DNA from: an uncultured Clostridium sp.
GTDB lineage: Bacteria > Bacillota > Clostridia > TANB77 > CAG-508
Assembly (NCBI GenBank): GCA_947427205.1
Contig: CANEHB010000015.1
Location: 1-43,446 of the forward strand
DNA: 43,446 nt
Reading direction: 5' to 3'
Position numbers and translations under genes: made by a program. Positions 8,374-16,681 of the stretch are shown here, in pieces; within the stretch, counting starts at the first letter, position 1, and each line of letters opens with the position of its first letter. The notes beneath the pieces are model-generated. The model searched no databases. It was given only the letters and a program-made list of their open reading frames with translations, and had not been told where the DNA came from.

Positions 8374-8472
8374 CCTAAGACAGTAGGTAAAAAAGTAAAT
8401 CCTACCGAGGTAAAAAATAAGAGCGGATTAATCCTCTTTGATTGCCTTGTTATGTTTTAGGTGTCAAAGAGG
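8374..8472 (+). promoter_or_regulatory. Ribosomal protein L10 leader (L10(L12)4 autoregulatory element) with attenuator
   Basis: The 228-base gap before rplJ contains the L10 leader pattern. CCTAA (8374-8378) pairs with TTAGG (8457-8461) as a closing stem, and AGACAGTAGG followed by ATCCTACCGAGG forms the internal GTAGG/CCTAC helix (8383-8387 with 8401-8405). A perfect nine-base-pair hairpin, CCTCTTTGA (8433-8441) with TCAAAGAGG (8464-8472), crosses the closing stem, so the two cannot coexist. This fits the known mode in which the L10-L12 complex binds the leader and alters termination of rplJ-rplL. The T tract after the hairpin is weak (AAATTTTAATTT). Confidence 0.85.
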
Positions 8473-8582
8473 AAATTTTAATTTCTAATATGACAATTTT
8501 TAATATTAAAAGTAGATATTTAAAAATTATATAAATTGCTAAAAAATTTAAATTATATAAATTAAACGGAGGTGAAATTAAA

Positions 8583-9086
8583 TTGGCTAGTGAAAAAATT
8601 ATTGCACAAAAAGAAAAAGAAGTAAAAGAATTAGCTGAAAAAATGAAAGATGCTAGTTTAGTACTTCTAGTTGATTACAGAGGAATTAATGTTGCTGATG
8701 TAACATCTTTAAGAAAATCTGTAAGAGAAATAGGTGCTGAATATTCTGTTATAAAAAATAATATCACAAGAAGAGCATTAAAAGAATGTGGAATTGATTC
8801 TTTAGATGAAGTTTTAACAGGACCAACAGCAGTTATAATTGCACAAGAAGAATATTTACCAGCATTAAAAGCAATATATAAATTTGCGAAAGAAAATGAC
8901 TTCTACAAAATCAAAGGTGGAGTACTAGATGGAAAAGTAGTTACAGTAGATGAATTAACAGTTCTTGCACAACTTCCATCAAGAGAAGAACTTATCGCAA
9001 AACTTGCTGGATGCTTACTTGCAAATGTTTCAAAACTTGCTGCTACACTTGATGCAGTTAGAGTAAAAAAAGAGTCAGAAGAATAG
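8583..9086 (+). CDS. rplJ: 50S ribosomal protein L10
   Basis: L10 is the stalk base that holds the L7/L12 dimers. The 167-residue protein shows KEKEVKELAEKMKDASLVLL, DYRGINVADVTSLRKSVRE and IKNNITRRALKE, the usual rRNA-binding N-terminal domain, with a C-terminal helical spine (LLANVSKLAATLDAVRVKKE) for L12. The start is TTG, placed by ACGGAGGTGA and by the family's N-terminus. It is preceded by an L10 leader. Confidence 0.97.
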   Translation: MASEKIIAQKEKEVKELAEKMKDASLVLLVDYRGINVADVTSLRKSVREIGAEYSVIKNNITRRALKECGIDSLDEVLTGPTAVIIAQEEYLPALKAIYKFAKENDFYKIKGGVLDGKVVTVDELTVLAQLPSREELIAKLAGCLLANVSKLAATLDAVRVKKESEE

Positions 9087-9210
9087 AAGATATATTAATT
9101 AATAATTAATATAAATTAAAATAGTATGATTAAAATAGTACATATGTACTAAATTCACTTAAATGATAGTAATATCTATCGAAATAAAAAATATATAGGA
9201 GGATTAAAAA

Positions 9211-9582
9211 ATGAGTGAAAAAACAGATAAAATGTTAGAAGAAATCGATAGCTTAACAGTAGTTGAATTATCAGAATTAGTAAAAGGAATTGAAGAAAAA
9301 TACGGAGTAACTGCAGCAGCAGTTGCAGCACCAGCAGCTGGAGGAGCAGCAGCTGGAGGAGCAGCTGAAAAATCAGACTTTGATGTAGTATTAGCAGATG
9401 CTGGATCAAACAAAATAGCTGTAATTAAAGTTGTTAGAGACGCAACAGGATTAGGATTAAAAGAAGCTAAAGAATTAGTTGATGGAGCACCAAAAACAAT
9501 TAAAGAAGGTGTAGCCAAAGAAGAAGCAGAAGAATTAAAAGCTAAATTTGTTGAAGCAGGAGCTACAATCGAATTAAAATAA
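9211..9582 (+). CDS. rplL: 50S ribosomal protein L7/L12
   Basis: L7/L12 dimers recruit translation GTPases. The 123-residue product has the N-terminal dimerisation helices ([20 protein letters not shown]), the flexible Ala/Gly hinge ([14 protein letters not shown], about 40-54) and the globular C-terminal domain ([20 protein letters not shown] onwards, with [15 protein letters not shown]). TAGGAGG precedes the ATG. It is the last gene of the operon, followed by a clear terminator. Confidence 0.98.
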   Translation: MSEKTDKMLEEIDSLTVVELSELVKGIEEKYGVTAAAVAAPAAGGAAAGGAAEKSDFDVVLADAGSNKIAVIKVVRDATGLGLKEAKELVDGAPKTIKEGVAKEEAEELKAKFVEAGATIELK

Positions 9583-9610
9583 TTTTAGTTAAATAAAATT
9601 AGAATATAGA

Positions 9611-9643
9611 AGAACTCATATTATTTATATGAGTTCTTTTTTC
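9611..9643 (+). terminator. Rho-independent terminator of the ribosomal operon
   Basis: AGAACTCATA (9611-9620) and TATGAGTTCT (9628-9637) form a perfect ten-base-pair stem with a seven-base loop, followed by a T run. Confidence 0.95.
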
Positions 9644-10187
9644 ACATTTCTTAGTTGTATGAGACAAAGCAAGATATAGATGAATTTGTTATAATAGAAA
9701 ATATAAATGTAAGATTTCATACTTCTAAAATTTTATTTATATGTTTATCAATTTATTTTTTATATATAAAAAATGTGACTTTTTGTAACTTTGGTTTTAT
9801 TTTTCTATTATAGTTATATTCTTTATATAAGAATTTTCCTGATATGGCATTAAAGATTGATAATAAGGATATTTTGATAGAAGAATAAAAATTAAAAATC
9901 TAACTTTTTAATTTAATATTGGAAATTTTGATATAATTACATTACAGAGACTATAATTATTTTATAGTTTTTGTTTTTTATATAACAAAAAAGTATATAA
10001 AAGATTTGATAAAAAAATAATTATATGTTATATTCTTTATATATAAAGTTTTATAAAGAAAAAAATTTATTATATTTCTATAAATAAATTTAAATTTTTA
10101 TAATAAGAATAATTAATATTCATTTATTAGGGATAACAATTTGCTAAATAAATTGATTCTAAATTTGATTAGAAGGATAATGAAATT
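9644..10187. other. AT-rich intergenic region, no gene recognised
   Basis: This 544-base gap holds no convincing gene. It begins with ACATTTCTTAGTT (9644-9656) and GAGACAAAGCA, segments that recur in other gaps of the window. A short stretch around 9832-9887 reads as YKNFPDMALKIDNKDILIEE before a stop, with a stop closely upstream, and may be a gene remnant. A TATAAT near 9931 and a weak hairpin with T run (ACTATAA / TTATAGT, 9950-9968) could mark a very short transcript. Confidence 0.5.
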
Positions 10188-10607
10188 ATGAGGGATTTAC
10201 TAATATACATTGTTATATTTACTATAATAATATGTATAGTTGGGTCGATTAATACGTATTTTTATGATAACATAAAAGAGATAGATTCAGAGTTATTTGC
10301 AAGGTCAGAATATACTAGATTAAACTTATATTTTTTAAAAATAGTAAAATATAATGGTATAAGCATTAAAAATTATGGTTTAGTTGATGAGGATGATCCT
10401 TTAAGCTCATATATTACGTTTGAGAATTCTGATGGAACAACAAATACTTTCATAAAAGTAAAAGATATTTTATACTATAATAAAATAAAGTTATGTGAAA
10501 ATGTAGAAGAATTTAATGTAGTAGTTGATAAATTAGGAAAAGAAACTATTTCCATAGACTTAAAAATATCAAATAATGATTATAAATTACAGTATGTAAT
10601 AAATTAA
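10188..10607 (+). CDS. Small membrane-anchored protein, possibly pseudopilin-like
   Basis: The 139-residue product has one hydrophobic segment at residues 4-22, then an extracellular-looking domain. The C-terminal half (TFENSDGTTNTFIKVKDILY, then YNKIKLCENVEEFNV and a final strand KLGKETISIDLKIS) resembles the beta-sheet end of minor pseudopilins of the ComGF/GspJ kind. It lacks the expected prepilin peptidase motif (Gly or Ala before Phe, Glu at +5), so assignment is tentative. AGAAGGA lies upstream of the ATG. No other pilus genes are nearby. It precedes a membrane-anchored hydrolase gene and may share its transcript. Confidence 0.7.
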   Translation: MRDLLIYIVIFTIIICIVGSINTYFYDNIKEIDSELFARSEYTRLNLYFLKIVKYNGISIKNYGLVDEDDPLSSYITFENSDGTTNTFIKVKDILYYNKIKLCENVEEFNVVVDKLGKETISIDLKISNNDYKLQYVIN

Positions 10608-10624
10608 TAACAAAGGAGGAGTGT

Positions 10625-10666
10625 ATGGTATTAAATATATCATGCAGAAAAAGAAATGTTAAATAA
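10625..10666 (+). other. Possible 13-codon leader ORF overlapping the hydrolase start
   Basis: The only strong ribosome binding site here, AGGAGG at 10614-10619, stands five bases before an ATG at 10625 that encodes MVLNISCRKRNVK and stops at 10664-10666. The hydrolase ATG at 10656 lies inside this small ORF in another frame, and an in-frame stop at 10632 prevents a longer hydrolase start. Translation of the leader could feed ribosomes to the hydrolase start by termination-reinitiation. Confidence 0.45.
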
Positions 10667-11714
10667 AATATTAAACAAACTATTTGGTGTATTTGATTTT
10701 TTTAAAGATTTTCTATTTACTTGGGGAATTAAAATATTAATTGTGTTATTTGCTTGTATGATATTACATAATGTTCTAAAAATGAGCGAAATAACATCAA
10801 GATATGCTGGTGATTATAAAAAATTAGTTCCAGTATATGAAGAAGAAAACAAATTTATGAATGTATATGTAACAGGACAAGGAGATAAAACAGTAGTAAT
10901 ATTAGCTGGATTTGGATCTCAATCTCCAGTAATTCAATATAAAACATTAACTGAAGGATTAAAAGATAGTTATAGAGTTGTTATAGTTGAATATTTTGGA
11001 TATGGATATAGCATGTCAATAAAGAAGCCTAGAACTAATGATAATATTGCAGATGAGATTAAAAAAACATTAGAATTAGCAGGAGTTTCAGGACCTTATA
11101 TATTAATGCCACATTCTTTATCTAATGTATATGCAATGAAATTTCAAAGTAAATATCCTGAGTTAGTACAAGGAATAGTTTCTATAGATGGAACATATCC
11201 AGCTGAAATAAAAGATGAGTATAGACAAGAACAAGTGAAATCTACAGTATCAAATGTTAATATAACATCAATATTTGAATTGACAGGCTTTGAACGTTTA
11301 GTAAGTTATATAAAAGGTGATGTATTTTATATAGACAAAATGAAAGCTTTAAATAATGTATATACTAAAGAAGATATATCAATATATAGAAATAGAATAG
11401 GAAGTTCATACTTAACTGGAACAATGGTAAAGGAAATAAAGAATGCAGAAGAAAATATGAAGGAAATGCAAGATTATAAATATCCAGAATATTTATCTGT
11501 ATTAGAAATCTTATCAACAGATACTGTAAAAGAATATTATGAAGCTAAAAATAGTGGTGAATCAAAAGTTAATTTAACAGAACTTGCAGAAAATATGATT
11601 ACAAATCCAGTAATTCAAACAGTAAAGCAAGTTGAAGGAGACCATATGTTACAATTATCTAATCCAGAAGAATTACTAAAGGAAATAAAAGCATTTTTGG
11701 CAACATGTATATAA
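10656..11714 (+). CDS. Membrane-anchored alpha/beta hydrolase
   Basis: The 352-residue product has a hydrophobic segment at about residues 21-42 and then an alpha/beta hydrolase domain that probably faces outward. Fold elements are GQGDKTVVILAGFGSQSP (oxyanion strand), VIVEYFGYGYS, the nucleophile elbow MPHSLSNVYA (Ser in H-S-L-S, a GxSxG variant with His and Ser replacing the glycines), IVSIDGTYPAE and a final His in VEGDHMLQL. The family includes esterases and peptidases; substrate unknown. Its start at 10656 has no good ribosome binding site and is overlapped by a short leader ORF. A long hairpin follows the stop. Confidence 0.85.
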   Translation: MLNKILNKLFGVFDFFKDFLFTWGIKILIVLFACMILHNVLKMSEITSRYAGDYKKLVPVYEEENKFMNVYVTGQGDKTVVILAGFGSQSPVIQYKTLTEGLKDSYRVVIVEYFGYGYSMSIKKPRTNDNIADEIKKTLELAGVSGPYILMPHSLSNVYAMKFQSKYPELVQGIVSIDGTYPAEIKDEYRQEQVKSTVSNVNITSIFELTGFERLVSYIKGDVFYIDKMKALNNVYTKEDISIYRNRIGSSYLTGTMVKEIKNAEENMKEMQDYKYPEYLSVLEILSTDTVKEYYEAKNSGESKVNLTELAENMITNPVIQTVKQVEGDHMLQLSNPEELLKEIKAFLATCI

Positions 11715-11734
11715 AATAATAGATAGTACTATTT

Positions 11735-11773
11735 AAAGAGTGTCAATTTATAAGTAATAAATTGATACTCTTT
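11735..11773. terminator. Long hairpin after the membrane hydrolase gene
   Basis: A 17-base-pair stem, AAAGAGTGTCAATTTAT (11735-11751) with ATAAATTGATACTCTTT (11757-11773), has one G-U wobble and a five-base loop. No T tract follows on the plus strand; A runs follow instead, so it is an imperfect intrinsic terminator or an mRNA-stabilising 3' hairpin. Confidence 0.6.
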
Positions 11774-11920
11774 AAAAAATATTTAATATTTTTTAATACA
11801 ATAAATAAATTTAAGCTTTAAATGTGTTATATTATACTTATTTTTATAGAATTGAAGTATTTTTTATTTTATACCAGTAATACTAGTATATTTTTGTATT
11901 ATTGTTATCTTTACATAATA

Positions 11921-11949
11921 TTGACAAATTACGTAAAACGTAGTATTCT
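11921..11949 (+). promoter_or_regulatory. znuA promoter with palindromic operator
   Basis: TTGACA (11921-11926) and TATTCT (11944-11949) are spaced by 17 bases. Between them lies the perfect inverted repeat TACGT-AAA-ACGTA (11930-11942), placed where a repressor would block RNA polymerase. Fur-family zinc repressors (Zur) of Firmicutes bind dyads of TAAT/ATTA or CGTAAT type, so a Zur-like or MntR-like regulator is plausible, but the exact consensus is not matched. Confidence 0.65.
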
Positions 11950-11981
11950 TATAGAATATAAATAAGAAAGAGGTTAAGAAT

Positions 11982-12953
11982 TTGAAGAAAATAATAGTAG
12001 CTTTTACAAGTTTTATAATATTAATAGTTATAATGATGTTTGTGGTTTTATGTTTTAAAACAGAGACTATTATTAAAGATAATAATAAATTGCAAATAGT
12101 TGCAACTTTATTTCCACAATATGATTTTGCCAAACAAATAGTAGGAGATAAAGCAGATGTTAAGCTATTGATAAATTCTGGAGTGGAAACACATAATTAT
12201 GAACCAACAGCAAAAGACATGATAACGATACTTAATAATGCAAATATGTTTTTATTTACAGGAACAAAATTAGAACCTTGGACAGAGAATATTGTTAAAA
12301 ATTTAGAAGAGACAGAATGTGATATTATAGATATATCTAATGGAATAGATTTAATAAAAGTAGAGGAATTTGAGGAAAAGCATATAAATTCTGAAATATT
12401 AACAGAAGAAGAGGAAAGCGCACATCATGAAGAAGAAATTTATGATGAACATATTTGGCTTAATCCCAAAAATGCAATTAAAATGTTAGACAATACTTTG
12501 GAAGCAATATGTAAGATAGATAGTGAAAATCAGGATTATTACAGAAAAAATGCTGAAAAGTATAAAAGTGAAATAATAAAATTGGATTCTGAATTAAAGC
12601 AAATAGTAGAAGAATCTAGCAGAAAGGAAATTGCAGTTGGGGGAGAATTTGCATATTCATATTTAATAGATGAATATGGTTTAAAATTTGTTACTGTTTA
12701 TACTAATTGTGGACATGGTGAAGATCCAAGTATTGCAAAAGTAAAATCAGTAATAGATTATATTAATAAATATAATCTGCCAGTAGTATATTATGAAGAA
12801 TTAAGTGAAGGAACTGTTGCTAAAATGATTGCAGAAGAGACACAAGCTAAAGCTTTAATACTTTATTCTATTCATAATGCAAATACTAAGGAGGATACAT
12901 ATGTATCACTTATGAGAAAGAATTTAGAAAATTTAAAAGAGGGATTAGTTTAA
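11982..12953 (+). CDS. znuA: Zinc/manganese ABC transporter substrate-binding protein
   Basis: This is a cluster A-I metal-binding protein (ZnuA/AdcA type) that captures Zn2+ or Mn2+ outside the cell for the znuC/znuB products. It has a hydrophobic N-terminus with Cys24 that could be lipidated, although the preceding VVL is a poor lipobox. Metal ligands are visible: His71 in VETHNYEP, His157 in DEHIWLNP, an acidic site in GGEFAYSYL and Asp in GHGEDPS. A short His/Glu-rich loop (about 134-157, with SAHHEEE) is typical of zinc-specific members. The start is TTG after GAAAGAGGT; no ATG fits. The promoter carries a palindromic operator. Confidence 0.92.
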   Translation: MKKIIVAFTSFIILIVIMMFVVLCFKTETIIKDNNKLQIVATLFPQYDFAKQIVGDKADVKLLINSGVETHNYEPTAKDMITILNNANMFLFTGTKLEPWTENIVKNLEETECDIIDISNGIDLIKVEEFEEKHINSEILTEEEESAHHEEEIYDEHIWLNPKNAIKMLDNTLEAICKIDSENQDYYRKNAEKYKSEIIKLDSELKQIVEESSRKEIAVGGEFAYSYLIDEYGLKFVTVYTNCGHGEDPSIAKVKSVIDYINKYNLPVVYYEELSEGTVAKMIAEETQAKALILYSIHNANTKEDTYVSLMRKNLENLKEGLV

Positions 12954-13120
12954 TGCATATTATTTTAGAGTAATTAAATTAGAAACATAATTAAAGATAT
13001 TGGAAAAGTTGAGCATTTTATTAAAGTATTATATGTATAGTATAATTTTTATAATATACTAGAACTAAAATTTTATTTTTCTAATTTTAATGTTTATTTT
13101 GTAAGAAAGGAAAATATTAA

Positions 13121-13783
13121 ATGACTGTTTTAGAAGTAGAAAATTTAAAAGTTTCATATTCAAATCATACTGCCCTTGAAAATATTAATTTGAAAATTAA
13201 TGAAGGAGATTATGTTTGTTTAGTTGGAGAAAATGGTTCAGGTAAAAGTACATTAGTTAAAACTATTGTAGGGTTATTAAAACCAGATGAAGGAAATGTA
13301 TTTTTAAATATTTCTTTAAATGAAGTGGCATATTTATCTCAGATGAATTTAAAAGATTTAGATTTTCCTGCTACAGCAAAAGAAATAATAATGTCAGGAA
13401 CACAAAAACATGGCAAATTTCCATTTTATACTAAAAAAGATAAAGATACATATGAGAAAGTAATAAAACAGCTTAAAATTGAAGAATTGCAAAATAAAAG
13501 AATAGGTGATTTATCAGGAGGACAAAAACAAAGAATTTTAATTGCAAGAGCATTAATAAGAGAGCCAAAGCTTTTAATATTAGATGAACCTGCAACTGGT
13601 TTAGATTATAATATAACAAAAGAATTATATAAAATTTTGGAAAATCAGAATAAAGAAAATAAAATGACAATAGTAATGGCAACACATGATTTAGATGAAT
13701 TAAATGAAATTAAACCAAGAATAATTTACTTAGCAAAAACAGTGAAATATGATGGGGACTTAGAAAGCTGGAAAGGATTTTAA
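13121..13783 (+). CDS. znuC: Metal ABC transporter ATP-binding protein
   Basis: The ATPase of the metal importer, 220 residues. Walker A GENGSGKST (37-44 region), the signature LSGGQKQR, Walker B LLILDEPATGLD and the switch His in MATHDLDE are all present. It lies one base before the permease gene and 167 bases after the binding-protein gene. That 167-base gap is AT-rich, holds a TATAAT near 13044 with only a weak -35 (TTATTA), and shows no gene. AGAAAGGA precedes the ATG. Confidence 0.93.
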   Translation: MTVLEVENLKVSYSNHTALENINLKINEGDYVCLVGENGSGKSTLVKTIVGLLKPDEGNVFLNISLNEVAYLSQMNLKDLDFPATAKEIIMSGTQKHGKFPFYTKKDKDTYEKVIKQLKIEELQNKRIGDLSGGQKQRILIARALIREPKLLILDEPATGLDYNITKELYKILENQNKENKMTIVMATHDLDELNEIKPRIIYLAKTVKYDGDLESWKGF

Positions 13784-13784
13784 A

Positions 13785-14600
13785 ATGGGAGAAATAATTA
13801 ATTTATTATCATATACATTTATGCAAAGAGCAATTATATGTGGAATAGCAATATCTTTTTCAGCAGCTCTAATAGGAGTAATTTTAACACTAAAAAATTA
13901 TTCAATGATAGGACATGGACTTGGAGAAGTAGGATTTGCTGCATTATCACTTGCGCTTGCTTTTAATTTACCATCAATAGCTGTTTCAATACCAATAGTT
14001 ATAATAGCAGCAATAATAATAATGTTTATAAGTCAAAAAAAAGGAGAATCAGCAGATATTATAATTGCATTAGTTGCAACAGGAGCATTAGCTTTTGGTG
14101 TAATAATAACAACTTTTACAAGTGGATTTGGAACTGATACTTATAATTATATGTTTGGTAGCATTTTAGCAATGACACTAAAAGACGTTATTTTAAGTAT
14201 AGTTTTAACAGTATTATTAATAATAATTTATTGTCTATTTTATAATAGATTATTTTTAATAACTTTTGATGAAACAAATGCTAAAGCAAGTGGAATAAAA
14301 GTAACATTATATCAATTTTTAATTGCACTAATAACTGCATTAGTAGTTGTTGTTGGAATGAGAATGATGGGAACTATGCTTATATCAAGTTTAATTGTTT
14401 TTCCTGCAATAATAGCTAAAAAGTTTACAACAAGTTTTAAAGGATTAGTCATAATGTCTGTACTTACATCAATAATTTGTTTCCTTATAGGTATAGTTGC
14501 ATCATTTTTCTTAAATATGCCAACAGGAGCAGGAATAGTGTTTGTATATATTGTACTTTTAGCTATAAGTAGTATTTGTTGTAGATTAGCAAAAATATAA
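13785..14600 (+). CDS. znuB: Metal ABC transporter permease (ABC-3 family)
   Basis: The integral membrane part of the metal importer, 271 residues with about eight hydrophobic helices. Family segments include NYSMIGHGLGEVGFAALSLA near residues 43-62 and FDETNAKASGIKV in the cytoplasmic loop that contacts the ATPase. MRMMGTMLISSLIVFPA is the conserved ABC-3 helix. It begins two bases after the znuC stop, so the genes are coupled, with the ribosome binding site (GAAAGGA) inside the end of znuC. Confidence 0.93.
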   Translation: MGEIINLLSYTFMQRAIICGIAISFSAALIGVILTLKNYSMIGHGLGEVGFAALSLALAFNLPSIAVSIPIVIIAAIIIMFISQKKGESADIIIALVATGALAFGVIITTFTSGFGTDTYNYMFGSILAMTLKDVILSIVLTVLLIIIYCLFYNRLFLITFDETNAKASGIKVTLYQFLIALITALVVVVGMRMMGTMLISSLIVFPAIIAKKFTTSFKGLVIMSVLTSIICFLIGIVASFFLNMPTGAGIVFVYIVLLAISSICCRLAKI

Positions 14601-14685
14601 AATATTAAGATTTTCAACTGTTATAATTTCGAAAATTGAAAATTCGGATTGTGATATGGTTGAAATAATTATAGGAGGGCGTTAT

Positions 14686-15672
14686 ATGGTACCAAGTAAA
14701 TTAAAACCAGGAGATGAAGTAAGAGTAATTGCTCCATCAAGAAGCATGAAAATTTTAGGAGAAGACTGCAAAAAAATAGCTACAGAAAGACTAGAAGCTT
14801 TAGGGTTAAAAGTTTCATTCGGCAAATATGTAATGGAAGCAGATCCAGATTATATGATTGCATCAGTAGAACATAGAGCAGAAGATTTAAATGATGCATT
14901 TAAAGATAAAAATGTAAAAGCAATATTAACAGTAATAGGTGGATTTAATTCAAATCAAATTTTAAAATATATAGATTATGAACTAATTAAACAAAATCCA
15001 AAAATATTTTGTGGTTTTTCTGATATAACAGTTTTATCAAATGCTATACATGCAAAAACAGGCTTAGTAACATATTCAGGACCACATTATTCAAGTTTTG
15101 GTATGCTTAAAGGTTTTGAATATGAACTTGAATATTTTAAAAAAATGTTTTTTGAAGAGGAAGAATTTGAAGTTACTTCTTCAAAAGAGTGGAGTGATGA
15201 TGCTTGGTTTATAGATCAAGAAAACAGAGAATTTGTTTCAAATGAAGGTATGTATGTTATAAATGAAGGAATTACTGAAGGAGATATAATTGGTGGAAAT
15301 TTGTGTACATTAAATTTATTACAAGGAACAGAATATATGCCAAATATTGAAGATAAAATATTATTTTTAGAAGATGATAGTGAAGCAGGGCCTATATATT
15401 TAATGGATTTTGATAGAGATTTGCAATCATTAATTCTTATGCCAGAATTCAAGAAGGTAAAAGGATTAGTTTTAGGAAGAAATCAAAAAGGATGTGAAAT
15501 GACAAAAGAAAAATGGATAAAACTTGTAAAAACTAAACCAGAGCTTAATGATATACCAGTAATTGCAGGAGCAGATTTTGGACATACAACACCAATATTT
15601 ACATTTCCTGTTGGTGGTCATGCAAAATTACAAGCAGAAGGAAATAAAATAAAATTAATGATAAAAGGATAA
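14686..15672 (+). CDS. LD-carboxypeptidase family protein (peptidase S66, MccF-like)
   Basis: Peptidase S66 members cut L,D bonds in murein tetrapeptides or inactivate microcin C-like compounds. The 328-residue product begins LKPGDEVRVIAPSRS, the family start, and has the nucleophile Ser112 in FCGFSDIT, the Glu in LFLEDDSE and the catalytic His in ADFGHTTPIF. I placed the start at 14686 because AGGAGGG lies seven bases before it and the family begins here; an in-frame ATG at 14656 lacks a site. No signal peptide, so it is cytoplasmic and may serve in murein recycling or self-protection. It follows the metal importer but has its own ribosome binding site. Confidence 0.88.
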   Translation: MVPSKLKPGDEVRVIAPSRSMKILGEDCKKIATERLEALGLKVSFGKYVMEADPDYMIASVEHRAEDLNDAFKDKNVKAILTVIGGFNSNQILKYIDYELIKQNPKIFCGFSDITVLSNAIHAKTGLVTYSGPHYSSFGMLKGFEYELEYFKKMFFEEEEFEVTSSKEWSDDAWFIDQENREFVSNEGMYVINEGITEGDIIGGNLCTLNLLQGTEYMPNIEDKILFLEDDSEAGPIYLMDFDRDLQSLILMPEFKKVKGLVLGRNQKGCEMTKEKWIKLVKTKPELNDIPVIAGADFGHTTPIFTFPVGGHAKLQAEGNKIKLMIKG

Positions 15673-15700
15673 GCAAATATAAGGTTATTAATATTTGCTT
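15671..15700 (+). terminator. Hairpin at the end of the S66 peptidase gene
   Basis: AAGCAAATAT (15671-15680) and ATATTTGCTT (15691-15700) form a perfect ten-base-pair stem beginning inside the stop codon. The T tract is poor (AATTGATAT), so termination is probably partial and the RusA gene may be reached by read-through. Confidence 0.55.
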
Positions 15701-15744
15701 AATTGATATGAAGTTTTAGAAAGTAAAAATTATAGGAGTTACAA

Positions 15745-16155
15745 ATGATATATGAATTTGAAGTATTAGGAACAATAGAAGGAAAAGCAAGACCTAGATT
15801 AGATATTTATACTGGAAGAATATATACGCCTCAAAATACAAGAAGTTATGAAGAATTAATTAGACAATATTTTAAAATAAAGTATCCAAGATATGAAACA
15901 TTAGAAGGAAGATTAGCAGTAAAAATAATAGCATATTTCAAACCAGCTAAAAATACTACTAAGAAAAATAGAGAATTAATGTTATCAGGAACCTTAAGTC
16001 CAATTAAAAAACCAGATATTGATAATATAGGAAAAGTAATGCTAGATGCATTAAATAAAATAGCTTTTAAAGATGATAATCAAGTGACAAAAATGGAAAT
16101 AGAAAAAGTATATGCAGAAGAAGAAAAAATATATATAAAAATAGAAGAATATTAA
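15745..16155 (+). CDS. RusA-family Holliday junction resolvase
   Basis: RusA enzymes cut four-way DNA junctions and are usually encoded by phages or prophage remnants. The 136-residue product shows the family layout: KARPRLDIYTGRIYTPQNTRSYEE near the N-terminus (residues 14-37, quoted in parts), then KKPDIDN (Asp91, Asp93), Asp101 and FKDDNQV (Asp110, Asp111), the acidic residues that bind Mg2+. TAGGAG lies before the ATG. No phage genes surround it; Firmicutes often keep a stand-alone rusA-like gene, so domestication is likely. Composition is like its neighbours. Confidence 0.9.
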   Translation: MIYEFEVLGTIEGKARPRLDIYTGRIYTPQNTRSYEELIRQYFKIKYPRYETLEGRLAVKIIAYFKPAKNTTKKNRELMLSGTLSPIKKPDIDNIGKVMLDALNKIAFKDDNQVTKMEIEKVYAEEEKIYIKIEEY

Positions 16156-16289
16156 AATTATAGAATTTTATTTTTCTTTTTAATAAATTAAGAGATATTA
16201 AGGATTTTAAATTTATCTTGTCTTTGTTCTAATAAGACTTCTAAATGAATACACTTAAACAAAAGTATTCGTTTGGAGGTTTTCTTAAT

Positions 16290-16574
16290 ATGAAGGGTTT
16301 ATCTATAGAAGAACGTGCAATAGCAGTTGCACAGTACATAATTGAAACAGAAGATACAGTTAGAGGAGCTGCTAAAAAATTTGGAATTAGTAAGAGCAGT
16401 ATTCATAAAGATGTTAGTCAGCGCCTACTTAATATAAACTATGCTTTAGCTATGGAAGTTAGGAGAGTGTTAGATAAAAATAAGGCTGAAAGACATATTA
16501 GAGGTGGTCTTGCAACAAAATTAAAATATAGTCAAAATAGCATAGAAGATTTTTGTGAAAAAAAGAAAGCATAA
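16290..16574 (+). CDS. spoIIID: Sporulation transcriptional regulator SpoIIID
   Basis: SpoIIID is a small DNA-binding regulator that switches mother-cell gene expression during sporulation. The 94-residue product carries AVAQYIIETEDTVRGAAKKF, the helix-turn-helix GISKSSIHKDVSQRL, and HIRGGLATKLKYS near the end, all diagnostic. I chose the ATG at 16290 because TTGGAGGT stands nine bases before it and the length then matches the family (about 93 residues); an upstream in-frame ATG at 16245 has no site. The 134-base gap upstream holds no clear sigma-E promoter that I can call. Confidence 0.95.
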   Translation: MKGLSIEERAIAVAQYIIETEDTVRGAAKKFGISKSSIHKDVSQRLLNINYALAMEVRRVLDKNKAERHIRGGLATKLKYSQNSIEDFCEKKKA

Positions 16575-16590
16575 TTAATAAGAATAAAAA

Positions 16591-16625
16591 AGTGAAATTT
16601 AAGATTTCTTAAATTTCACTTTTTA
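16591..16625 (+). terminator. Rho-independent terminator of spoIIID
   Basis: AGTGAAATTTAAG (16591-16603) and CTTAAATTTCACT (16608-16620) form a perfect 13-base-pair stem with a four-base loop, preceded by six A and followed by T. Confidence 0.95.
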
Positions 16626-16681
16626 TATTATACGAAATTGCTATGCAATTCATATAATATAAAGCCTTCGGCAAATTTTGT

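Noticed and set aside
9204..9518. Minus-strand open frames across the L7/L12 gene
   Set aside because: They are mirror frames of the Ala/Gly-rich hinge of rplL, with no ribosome binding site and low-complexity translation.
14656..14685. Longer start for the S66 peptidase gene at 14656
   Set aside because: The AGGAGGG ribosome binding site lies inside this extension and the family begins at LKPGD, just after ATG 14686.
16245..16289. Longer start for spoIIID at 16245
   Set aside because: The extra 15 residues contain the ribosome binding site of the ATG at 16290, and the shorter form has the family's length.
15745..16574. Prophage suspected from the RusA-type gene
   Set aside because: No integrase, capsid, portal, terminase or lysis genes are nearby; spoIIID and a metal importer flank it. 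A lone rusA-like gene is common in Firmicutes.
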